Positions 5,795-12,587 of a stretch of DNA of 14,616 nucleotides are shown piece by piece; position 1 is the first letter of the stretch; every line of letters starts with the position of its first letter. The stretch comes from an uncultured Ruminococcus sp. (lineage in GTDB: Bacteria > Bacillota > Clostridia > Oscillospirales > Ruminococcaceae). Under the pieces are notes generated by a model, which had not been told where the DNA came from, searched no databases, and saw only the letters and a program-made list of their open reading frames with translations. Made by a program: the position numbers and the translations under genes. Location of the stretch: positions 1 to 14,616 of the forward strand of contig USEH01000034.1 of NCBI GenBank assembly GCA_900553675.1. Reading direction: 5' to 3'.

Positions 5795-8650
5795 ATGAAC
5801 AAAATCATATTAAACAAGCAAACACGATTTATTCACGAATTACAGGCATATAGCGGCGCAAAAATAGCCGCTCGGAATGTCATGCACGATATGGAGCTAA
5901 TTTTCGGAGAGACCGTCAAGGATTATCGCAGCGGTGAAAAAGTAGATTCTGCAATAATTTACGGCACAGTCGGCAGCAGTCCTATCCTTGATAAGCTCGA
6001 CGCCGAGGGAAAAATAGATGTTGGCGGCATACGCGGAAAGTGGGAGGCTTATTCAATAGCTGTAGTGGCTGAACCTATTGATGGCGTATCCACAGCAGTT
6101 GTTGTCGCAGGAAGCGATAAGCGCGGCACAATTTACGGGCTTTATCACCTTTCCGAGCTGATGGGAGTTTCTCCGCTCGTCAACTGGAATCACGTTTATC
6201 CCGAAAAGCGGGATGAACTTGTATTCACCGACGAGATAAATATGGTCTCAAAAACACCGTCTGTCAAATACAGGGGCTTTTTCATCAACGATGAATGGCC
6301 GGCATTCGGCAACTGGGCGAATACCCACTTCGGCGGTATCAATGCGAAATGCTACGAGCGTGTTTTTGAGCTTTTGCTGAGACTGAAGGGAAATTATCTT
6401 TGGCCTGCGATGTGGGGTTCTGATTTCAGTCTTGACGGTCCCGACCTTGCAAGCGCCGAGCTTGCCGACGAGATGGGTGTGGTTATGTCAACATCCCATC
6501 ACGAGCCATGCTGCCGCAGCGGCAATGAATACGGCAAGGTCAGGGGCAAGGATTCCGAATATGGTGACGCTTGGAGCTTTCTTGCGAATGAGGAGGGCAT
6601 AACCGCATTCTGGCGGGACGGGCTTATAAGGAACAGCCGCTTTGAAAATGTTATCACAATGGGAATGCGCGGCGAGAACGATACCGCCATTCTTGGCAAG
6701 GATGCGACCCTTGCGGACAATATTGAGCTTCTAAGAAATGTCCTGCGCACACAGAACAGGCTGATAAAGGAGAATGTCAACCATGATCTGAATGAAGTTC
6801 CGCGACAGATGGTGCTGTTTACCGAAGTCGAGGAGTTCTTCTACGGCGGAAACGGTGTTGACGGCCTGATGAACGACCCCGAGCTTGACGGCGTGACGCT
6901 TATGCTCAGCGATAACAACCACGGCTCGACAAGAACCCTGCCGTCTGAGGCTATGCGAAACCAGAACCACAACGGCGGCTACGGTATGTATTACCACATG
7001 GATATGCACGGCGGTCCTCACTCATATCAGTGGATAGGCTCTACATATCTGCCCAAGGTCTGGGAACAGATGACGATGGCGTATGAATACGGCGTGCGCG
7101 AGATTTGGGTGACGAATGTCGGCGATATCGGCACACAGGAGTTTGGGCTTTCATACTTCTTAGACCTCGCTTATGACATCGAAAAGTGGGGCGGAGAGGA
7201 TGCCGGAATTACAAATACATATACTAAAGAATGGGTCAAGCGCACATTTGGCTATGCCTTTGACAATGCTGACCTTGCCAAAATCTATGAGGCTGTAATC
7301 GGATATACCATGCTGTTGTCTCGCCGCAAGCATGAGAAGATAAATGAGTGGACATATCACCCTGTAAACTTCGGAGAGGCTGACGAGGTGCTGAGCGTAA
7401 GCGAGCGTCTGCTCGAAATCTGCGATGAGCTGAAAGCAAAATGCCCTAAGAACATCTTAGGAGCATATATTGCGCTGATACACTATCCCGTCTGCGGAAC
7501 TGCAAACCTGATGAAGATGTGGGTGTATGCCGCTAAGAACAGGCTTTATGCTTCTCAGAACCGTCTCACCGCAAACACTTTGGCGGATAAGATTCGCGAG
7601 ACTATTGCTGCAGACTACGCCCTTACCGCCGAGTACCACACAGTAGATGGCGGCTATTACTACGGCTTCGGGCTGTCGGAGCATATCGGCTTTACGACTT
7701 GGGACGACGCTAACAACCAATATCCGATAATGCGCTATGTCCATCCTGCAAACGGCAAGCGAATGATAATCTCAAAAGTCGATGATGAGCGCTATGTGAC
7801 AGGTCTTGCGACCTTTGACCGCAGACTTGTCTGGACTGACGCGCTAAGGCAGGACATCTGCGACATAGAGTTTGACATTACCTGCGCAGGTGCTTCACCT
7901 ATGGGCTTCAGGATAGAAACCGACTGCGACTGGCTTAGCTTCTCAGAGACTGAGGGCGAAATCGAGCTTGTCAAGCGCGTCACGCTTCATATCGACAAAT
8001 CTAAGTTTACTGGCAAGCAGACAGGCAGCTTTTGCATCTTTGGTGTAGGCTTCCATGCGAGAGCGCAGATATTTGTCGAGGCTGAAAACCGCACCGACAT
8101 CCCCGAAAATGTCTTCATCGAAGATGACGGTTATATATGCATGAAGGCGGTCAACTATCAGGAAAGACATGACACCGAAAATGGCGGGTTCAGAAAGCTT
8201 ATTCCCTGCACCCGCGAGGGAAGCGCGATAAAAGCGTTTCCTGTTACGACAGACTTTATGAAGGTTGCCGACAAGCCATATGTAGCATACAGGTTTGAGG
8301 CTGACGCCGACGGCGAGTATAACATACGCTTCTGGCTCGAGGCATCAACGCCTGTTGTATATGAACGTGAGCAGTTTATCTGCTTCTCTTTGAACGGCGG
8401 AGAAATGCTAATTGTGAACACTGTCAAGGAAGTAGATAAGCAGTTCTTCCAGAGCGCACAGTGGGCGCAGGAGGCTACTGACCATGTGAAGATAACCGAT
8501 TCTGTCATAACCTGCCGCAATGGAGTAAACGAGCTGAGATTTTACGCTGCAAGCCCTGCAATAGTGCTTGAAAAGATAGCAGTTTACCCGAAAGGCAGCC
8601 GGCTCAAAGATTCATATATGGGACCGCAGGAGAGCTTTATTAGAGTATAA
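5795..8650 (+). CDS. Glycoside hydrolase family 115 (xylan alpha-glucuronidase)
   Basis: A 951-residue enzyme of family GH115, which removes (4-O-methyl)glucuronic acid side chains from xylan or its fragments. The N-terminal domain (about 1-155) carries GTIYGLYHLSELMGVSPLVNW. The central barrel has family-typical stretches: RGFFINDEWPAFGNW (~160-174), KGNYLWPAMWGSDF, STSHHEPCCRSGNEYG (~232-247), GMRGENDTA, EVEEFFYGG, LSDNNHGSTRTLPSE and WVTNVGDIGTQEFGLSYFLDL. The ~250-residue C-terminus is the beta-sandwich GH115_C region. There is no signal peptide, so it probably acts inside the cell on imported aldouronic acids. The start is ATG 5795 with AAAGGTGA upstream; a TTG at 5774 has no better site. 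It is transcribed alone from the repeat A promoter to the terminator at 8678-8707, with no xylan transporter nearby. Length and motifs suggest an intact gene. Confidence 0.93.
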   Translation: MNKIILNKQTRFIHELQAYSGAKIAARNVMHDMELIFGETVKDYRSGEKVDSAIIYGTVGSSPILDKLDAEGKIDVGGIRGKWEAYSIAVVAEPIDGVSTAVVVAGSDKRGTIYGLYHLSELMGVSPLVNWNHVYPEKRDELVFTDEINMVSKTPSVKYRGFFINDEWPAFGNWANTHFGGINAKCYERVFELLLRLKGNYLWPAMWGSDFSLDGPDLASAELADEMGVVMSTSHHEPCCRSGNEYGKVRGKDSEYGDAWSFLANEEGITAFWRDGLIRNSRFENVITMGMRGENDTAILGKDATLADNIELLRNVLRTQNRLIKENVNHDLNEVPRQMVLFTEVEEFFYGGNGVDGLMNDPELDGVTLMLSDNNHGSTRTLPSEAMRNQNHNGGYGMYYHMDMHGGPHSYQWIGSTYLPKVWEQMTMAYEYGVREIWVTNVGDIGTQEFGLSYFLDLAYDIEKWGGEDAGITNTYTKEWVKRTFGYAFDNADLAKIYEAVIGYTMLLSRRKHEKINEWTYHPVNFGEADEVLSVSERLLEICDELKAKCPKNILGAYIALIHYPVCGTANLMKMWVYAAKNRLYASQNRLTANTLADKIRETIAADYALTAEYHTVDGGYYYGFGLSEHIGFTTWDDANNQYPIMRYVHPANGKRMIISKVDDERYVTGLATFDRRLVWTDALRQDICDIEFDITCAGASPMGFRIETDCDWLSFSETEGEIELVKRVTLHIDKSKFTGKQTGSFCIFGVGFHARAQIFVEAENRTDIPENVFIEDDGYICMKAVNYQERHDTENGGFRKLIPCTREGSAIKAFPVTTDFMKVADKPYVAYRFEADADGEYNIRFWLEASTPVVYEREQFICFSLNGGEMLIVNTVKEVDKQFFQSAQWAQEATDHVKITDSVITCRNGVNELRFYAASPAIVLEKIAVYPKGSRLKDSYMGPQESFIRV

Positions 8651-8677
8651 CACGATAATTCGGGACTGCTTAATTTG

Positions 8678-8707
8678 TCGGGGCTTAGTGTGCTAAGTCC
8701 CGATTTT
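8678..8707 (+). terminator. Intrinsic terminator of GH115 gene
   Basis: TCGGGGCTTAG (8678-8688) pairs with CTAAGTCCCGA (8693-8703) through 11 bp with one G-U pair and a TGTG loop, followed by TTTT. The U-run is short, so termination may be partial. The hairpin abuts the start of repeat B. Confidence 0.7.
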
Positions 8708-8827
8708 GAACTTGTAAAGAAATATGCAGTCAAAAAATCACCTAAATCCAAAGTGAGCCCTTGATATTCCGCCAATAATGTGCTATATATTCTTAAAAGT
8801 AAGGGTAAAATACCCGTAAGTTTTAAG
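8705..8827 (+). repeat. 124-bp direct repeat, copy B (promoter-bearing)
   Basis: Second copy of the repeat at 5642-5765, in the same orientation, starting in the U-run of the GH115 terminator and ending 14 bases before the truncated DUF4143 gene. The leader hairpin is GGGTA-AAA-TACCC here and GGGTA-AAA-TACTC in copy A, so the C/T difference keeps pairing through a G-U pair. Minus-strand frames across the two copies differ at many residues, so the repeat is unlikely to be coding. Confidence 0.85.
8761..8789 (+). promoter_or_regulatory. Promoter within repeat B
   Basis: TTGATA (8761-8766), a 17-bp spacer, and TATATA (8784-8789). Same geometry as in copy A. The predicted start near 8796 drives the truncated DUF4143 gene. 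Confidence 0.65.
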
Positions 8828-8841
8828 TGAAGAGGTTTAAT

Positions 8842-9438
8842 ATGCAGAACATCATAAAGCGCGATGATTATCTGAACAGAATAAATGACAAAAAGACGGT
8901 AAAGGGCGTTAAGGTATCAGGAACAACTGTTGCAAACTATCTTAACTATCTGACAGAGTCATTTCTTTTCAGCAATGCGAAGCGATATGATGTTAAGGGC
9001 AAGAAGTATTTTGAATATCCGTCAAAGTATTACTGTACTGATATCGGTCTGCGTAACGCAAGGCTGAATTTCAGGCAGCAGGAAGAAATGCACATCATGG
9101 AAAACATCATCTATAACGAGCTGCTGCGCCGCGGGCATTCGGTTGATGTTGGAGTTGTGGAGATTGTGGAGAGCGCAGATGGCAACTGCACAAAAAAGCA
9201 GTGCGAAATTGACTTTGTTGTAAACATCGGCGCAAAGAAATACTACATTCAATCCGCGCTGAATGTAGCCGACCCCGCCAAGCTGGAAACAGAGCTGCGC
9301 CCTCTCAAACACACAAGGGACTTCTTTAAGAAAATAATCATCAGCAAAACCGCCGCAAAACCGTGGACAGATGAGGATGGGATTCTTCATCTGGGACTGT
9401 ATGAGGTTTTGCTTAATGAGAACGCATTGGAGATGTAA
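8842..9438 (+). pseudogene. DUF4143 ATPase lacking its AAA domain (internal deletion)
   Basis: A 198-residue open frame joining the two ends of an AAA_14/DUF4143 protein. Residues 1-~14 (IIKRDDYLNRI) match the usual N-terminal lead-in to the P-loop. The sequence then jumps straight to the C-terminal half: VSGTTVANYLNYLTESFLFSNAKRYDVKGKKYFEYP, YYCTDIGLRNARLNFRQQEEMHIMENIIYNELLRRGH, and CEIDFVVNIGAKKYYIQSAL. Roughly 200 or more residues holding Walker A, Walker B and the arm between them are gone, yet the frame is kept. AGAGG before ATG 8842 fixes the start; a GTG at 8827 is less likely. The promoter in repeat B and the ribosome site look functional, so a protein could be made, but it cannot bind ATP by the family mechanism. 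It may be a pseudogene or a free DUF4143 domain. Confidence 0.8.
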
Positions 9439-9537
9439 TATTTTTGTGCGAGTGATGGCAATATGCGGTGAGAAGAAATGTTTTTAGCCTTGGTGCTCTT
9501 TACAAATATTCTCCCAATGCTGCGCTAAGAGCAGTAA

Positions 9538-9702
9538 TCAAAGTCGAAATCCCGCTGCAAGCGCGTTATCACTTGCGGCTTTTCCTGCGATAATGCTGTT
9601 AGCAATATTATACATCTGCTGAAATACCACGCTTATAAACTGCTGAACCGTAAACTTTATCAGAACCTTCTCCGGAGATTCCAGCGTAAGATTCTTATTC
9701 AT
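9538..9702 (-). pseudogene. MATE family exporter, N-terminal remnant
   Basis: The first ~50 residues of a multidrug/toxin extrusion (MATE) transporter. The start of transmembrane helix 1 reads IKFTVQQFISVVFQQMYNIANSIIAGKAASDNALAA, matching the family's FQQ-YN--D-I--G-----ALAA pattern. It breaks off into GFRL-stop, so eleven of the usual twelve helices are missing. The start ATG 9702 has a strong AGAGGTGG site, and TATAAT-like sequence on the minus strand (9730-9725) suggests that its promoter survives. A non-functional relic. Confidence 0.75.
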
Positions 9703-9796
9703 ATCGTCCACCTCTATTTCATACATTATACACTATTTCGGCTTATTGTAAGCAGATGATTTGATATGACGGCGATATTATTTTTTATTTCGGACA

Positions 9797-9824
9797 TTGA
9801 AATCTTAAAAAAATATGCTATAAT
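9797..9824 (+). promoter_or_regulatory. Strong promoter ahead of long non-coding region
   Basis: TTGAAA (9797-9802), a 16-bp spacer ending in TGC, and TATAAT (9819-9824). The predicted start is near 9831, about 290 bases before the next gene. A second good promoter lies next to that gene, so this one may serve a separate RNA. Confidence 0.7.
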
Positions 9825-9830
9825 CATAAT

Positions 9831-9990
9831 AGGGTTGTATTGTTAAGCTGCGAATATTGCAAGGTCTTCTATTATTGCGCAGATCTATGAATTTCATCAA
9901 AGCCGCAGCAAGGACTTTCTTTAATTTCTGCGTTTGCGATACCGGCGGGAATTGACCTTTTACCCTCACAGCTTAATAAAGTTTTTGCGT
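9831..9990 (+). ncRNA. Candidate structured RNA, family unknown
   Basis: Nested helices can be drawn by eye. P1 is 9841-9850 with 9969-9978 (TTAAGCTG/CAGCTTAA core). P2 is 9861-9866 with 9954-9959 (AAGGTC/GACCTT). P3 is 9877-9883 with 9927-9933 (GCGCAGA/TCTGCGT). P1 is followed by AAAGTTTTTGCGTTTT, a weak U-rich end. The layout is a closed rod with an internal bubble, somewhat like 6S RNA, but I do not recognise 6S, SRP, tmRNA or any riboswitch consensus in it. It is either an independent small RNA or the 5' leader of the sensor operon. The extent is approximate. Confidence 0.35.
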
Positions 9991-10017
9991 TTTGATATAA
10001 AAGTTTAACGCTAAGGA

Positions 10018-10071
10018 AGGAGCGAAAGCGCGGTCATGAGATAAAACTAATATTATGTTCCGCAAGCTCCT
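10018..10071 (+). other. Imperfect hairpin in front of sensor operon
   Basis: AGGAGC (10018-10023) pairs with GCTCCT (10066-10071), GCGG (10030-10033) with CCGC (10060-10063), and CAT with ATG inside. The sequence after it is ATTTGACATTT, so it is a poor terminator. It directly precedes the proximal promoter and could end or attenuate the upstream transcript. Confidence 0.35.
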
Positions 10072-10073
10072 AT

Positions 10074-10101
10074 TTGACATTTATTCCATGTACGGTATAA
10101 C
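10074..10101 (+). promoter_or_regulatory. Proximal promoter of sensor operon
   Basis: TTGACA (10074-10079), a 16-bp spacer, and TATAAC (10096-10101). The predicted start near 10108 leaves only ~13 nt before ATG 10121, almost all of it the AGAGGTG ribosome site. An unusually short but workable leader. Confidence 0.55.
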
Positions 10102-10120
10102 GAATTAAAGAGGTGATGAT

Positions 10121-11059
10121 ATGAACACCATAAACCGCAGGATATTTACGGTGATAGTCGCCGCCGTAAACTTGTTTTTTGTTATATCAATAGCGCTATG
10201 GTTTTTCGGAAAGGGTGATAATTCGCTTGCCGGCAAGGAAAACAGCCGTCTTATCGGCGTAAGCTATATGACGATGAATAATGAATTTTACAAGATACTG
10301 AATTCCGAGATAGAGGACAGAATATTGTCGGAGGGCGACAGAATAATGCTGCGCGACCCCGCGTTGAGCGCCGAGCGTCAGAACGAGCAGATTGAGGAGA
10401 TGCTGGCTGAGGGGATAAACGCACTGATAGTCGCTCCAGTCGATTGGGAAAAAGCTGTGCCGATTTTACGCAAGGCGAAGCGGCAGGGCGTTATCGTGAT
10501 AATCGTGGACACGGATGTAAGCGACCTTGAGATTGCCGACTGCACCATAACCTCTGATAATTACAGTGCGGGCGTAAAGGCGGCGGAGTATATGCTCGGC
10601 GATGGAAAACAGCACAATGTGGTCTTGATGGTACACAGTACCGCAAAGTCGGGACTTGAAAGAATACAGGGATTTAAGGATACGGTCGCGGGGCATGATA
10701 ACGTTCGTATCGTCAGTGAGCTAGAGTGCGAGGGTCAGCTTGAGATAGCCGAGCCGGCGATGAAAGAATTCATAAAAAGCGGCGAGACTTTCGATTCGGT
10801 GTTCTGCTTGAACGATCTTGCAAGCGTGGGCGTTGCCGCGGCGCTTGAGGAAAATGGACTTACCGGAAAAATTGAGCTGCTGGGTGTGGACGCTTCTCCC
10901 GACGCAAAGGCTATGATCAAGGAAAGGATAATGACAGCGTCCTCTGCACAGTTTCCGACGCTTATCGGCGTGCAGACCGCCGAATCGCTGTACGCCATGC
11001 TTAACGGCGAAAGTTGTGAAAAGCGCATATTTGTGCCCGTCGAGCTTATTACGGAGTAA
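10121..11059 (+). CDS. Membrane-anchored sugar-binding protein (Peripla_BP_4 type)
   Basis: A 312-residue ribose-binding-like periplasmic-binding-fold protein. One N-terminal hydrophobic helix (about residues 9-29) lacks a lipobox cysteine, so it is either an uncleaved anchor or a signal. Two Rossmann-like lobes follow, with typical elements: RLIGVSYMTMNNEFYKIL, EGINALIVAPVDWEKAVP, GVIVIIVDTDV, ITSDNYSAGVKAAEYM, DSVFCLNDLASVGVAAALEENG and ELLGVDASPDA. There is no ABC permease or ATPase nearby. The gene directly precedes a histidine kinase (26-nt gap), so it most likely senses a sugar outside the membrane and signals to the kinase instead of feeding a transporter. ATG 10121 has a strong AGAGGTG site. 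Confidence 0.88.
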   Translation: MNTINRRIFTVIVAAVNLFFVISIALWFFGKGDNSLAGKENSRLIGVSYMTMNNEFYKILNSEIEDRILSEGDRIMLRDPALSAERQNEQIEEMLAEGINALIVAPVDWEKAVPILRKAKRQGVIVIIVDTDVSDLEIADCTITSDNYSAGVKAAEYMLGDGKQHNVVLMVHSTAKSGLERIQGFKDTVAGHDNVRIVSELECEGQLEIAEPAMKEFIKSGETFDSVFCLNDLASVGVAAALEENGLTGKIELLGVDASPDAKAMIKERIMTASSAQFPTLIGVQTAESLYAMLNGESCEKRIFVPVELITE

Positions 11060-11085
11060 AATATCGACGAATACGGGGTGGACAG

Positions 11086-12432
11086 ATGGCAATAAACGAA
11101 AAGATACTCGCTGACGAGGGCGCGGCACAGGAAAACTACGATACGCTTTCGGCGTTTGCTCTGAATATTATGAAGTCGCTGAACTGTGCTTCAATGATGT
11201 TCATCTCACTTATTATGTGCGCGGCAGCTTACGGAACTATCCGTCAGGGCAGCGCGGCGGAACTTCTTGACAAATTTGGCTCAATACCTCTTGCACCGTG
11301 GAAGATTCCTGTGCTAACGTTTCTGAGCCTTGCGCTTTTGCTCATACTTATGGGCGTAAAAAAGAAACACCGCACGGCAATAATTCCGTATATCGCGGTG
11401 GAAAGCGCACTGTGCGTATGGCTGTGCTATCTTACAAGCTTTGCGTATACGGGAGTGATCTTACTGTGCGTTGCGGAGTTGGTGCGTTATATGAAGCGGA
11501 CTAAGCTGACTGCGCTTTTTACCGCTATCCTCTGCGCGGTATATCTCGCCGCCGATTTTGACCTGCTCTCAAATTTTTTCAGCCTTAATTCCTATAACGC
11601 GTATCTTTCCTATTATAATATCTCCTCGCAGCAGGTGCTGCTTGTCGTGAGAAATATCAGCACGGGAGTAAACATTATATTCTTTATAGTATATATGATA
11701 TTGATCCTGCGACGTCAAGGGCTTGAATACCGCAAGGTCCGCATCCTAAACCGCGAGCTGGGGCGAGTAAACGAGCAGCTTGCCGAGGCAAATAAGCAGC
11801 TTGCGGAAAACGCGGCGACTATTGCGGAAATGACACAACTTGAGGAACGTAACCGTCTGGCGCGCGAGATACACGATACGCTCGGACACGCGCTTACGGG
11901 TATAGTAACAGGTATAGACGCGTGCATGGAGCTTATACTGATAGCTCCCGACGCGGTGAAAAATCAGCTTCAGAGCATCGCCGACGTTGCAAGACAGGGA
12001 ATGATGGACGTCCGCCGTTCGGTAAAGGCTTTGCGCCCTGACGCGCTCGAGAAAATGGAGCTTGGCGAGGCTATAGAGAATATGATAGAGCAGATTGTTA
12101 TCTCCACCCATGTTACAATAGATTATGAATGCGGGATAGATCTTTCAAGATTTGACAGCAACGAGGAGGAGATCATTTATCGTATCGTTCAGGAAAGCAT
12201 TACAAATGCGCTTCGCCACGGAAAGGCGACCGTGATAAAGGTGGATATATACTACGATGACGGAGCACTCGTGATTTGCATTTCCGATAACGGCATAGGC
12301 TGCAAGGATATTAAAAACGGTTTCGGGCTTACTCATATGAAGGAACGGCTGGATATGCTCGGCGGCAGACTGGAATGCGACGGCACGGACGGCTTTACAA
12401 TAACGGCAAGAATGCCCGTCCGACTGAAGTAA
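11086..12432 (+). CDS. NarL/DegS-type sensor histidine kinase
   Basis: A 448-residue membrane kinase. About six hydrophobic segments lie between residues 33 and 210, followed by a coiled coil (about 211-255, repeated QLAEANKQLAEN). The HisKA_3 phosphoacceptor box ERNRLAREIHDTLGHAL has His263. The HATPase domain has N-box IVQESITNALRH (367-378), G1 DNGIG (401-405) and GFGLTHMKERL (412-422). All catalytic boxes are intact. Kinases of this class partner with NarL/LuxR-type regulators, usually encoded next door, but none follows here. It is co-transcribed with the sugar-binding protein and starts at ATG 11086 with GGGGTGG upstream. It probably autophosphorylates when the binding protein is occupied. 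The recipient of the phosphate is absent from the window. Confidence 0.9.
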   Translation: MAINEKILADEGAAQENYDTLSAFALNIMKSLNCASMMFISLIMCAAAYGTIRQGSAAELLDKFGSIPLAPWKIPVLTFLSLALLLILMGVKKKHRTAIIPYIAVESALCVWLCYLTSFAYTGVILLCVAELVRYMKRTKLTALFTAILCAVYLAADFDLLSNFFSLNSYNAYLSYYNISSQQVLLVVRNISTGVNIIFFIVYMILILRRQGLEYRKVRILNRELGRVNEQLAEANKQLAENAATIAEMTQLEERNRLAREIHDTLGHALTGIVTGIDACMELILIAPDAVKNQLQSIADVARQGMMDVRRSVKALRPDALEKMELGEAIENMIEQIVISTHVTIDYECGIDLSRFDSNEEEIIYRIVQESITNALRHGKATVIKVDIYYDDGALVICISDNGIGCKDIKNGFGLTHMKERLDMLGGRLECDGTDGFTITARMPVRLK

Positions 12433-12435
12433 TTA

Positions 12436-12452
12436 AGTGAGGTGACTAACTA
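12436..12452 (+). promoter_or_regulatory. Orphan ribosome-binding site after kinase
   Basis: AGTGAGGTGA (12436-12445), four bases past the kinase stop, is a strong ribosome site. It is followed by CTAACTAT, where a start codon would be expected at ACT-ATG, but the sequence changes to TATAAAAAG and no open frame follows. This is the expected place of the partner response regulator gene. Confidence 0.5.
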
Positions 12453-12587
12453 TAAAAAGTCAATAGCGTTTTAGAAATTTCTCAAAAAATTTTTCAGAAG
12501 AAAAAGCGCATAGCAAACAAGCCCTGTATTTCAAGGACTAAAAAGTATGATAAATAACTACCTTACAAGCTCAGCATCATATGCAAT
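12453..12587. other. ~135-bp foreign scar between two broken loci
   Basis: A/T-rich DNA with a palindrome AGAAATTTCT (12473-12482), AAAAAATTTTT (12484-12494) and an imperfect inverted CCCTG-TATTT-CAAGG. On the minus strand its first codons read IAYDAELVR-stop, which is unlike any kinase tail and may be the C-terminus of a different gene. Genes are interrupted at both of its edges. It resembles the end of a mobile element, but no family is recognised. Confidence 0.4.

Noticed and set aside
9887..9955. A 22-codon open frame (MNFIKAAARTFF...) in the region before the sensor operon.
   Set aside because: No ribosome-binding site and no known leader-peptide pattern; it lies within the predicted RNA helices.
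10018..10071. Hammerhead-like or riboswitch-like core (GCGAAAGC, GTCATGAGA).
   Set aside because: The required CUGAUGA core and three-stem geometry are absent. It folds as an ordinary interrupted hairpin.
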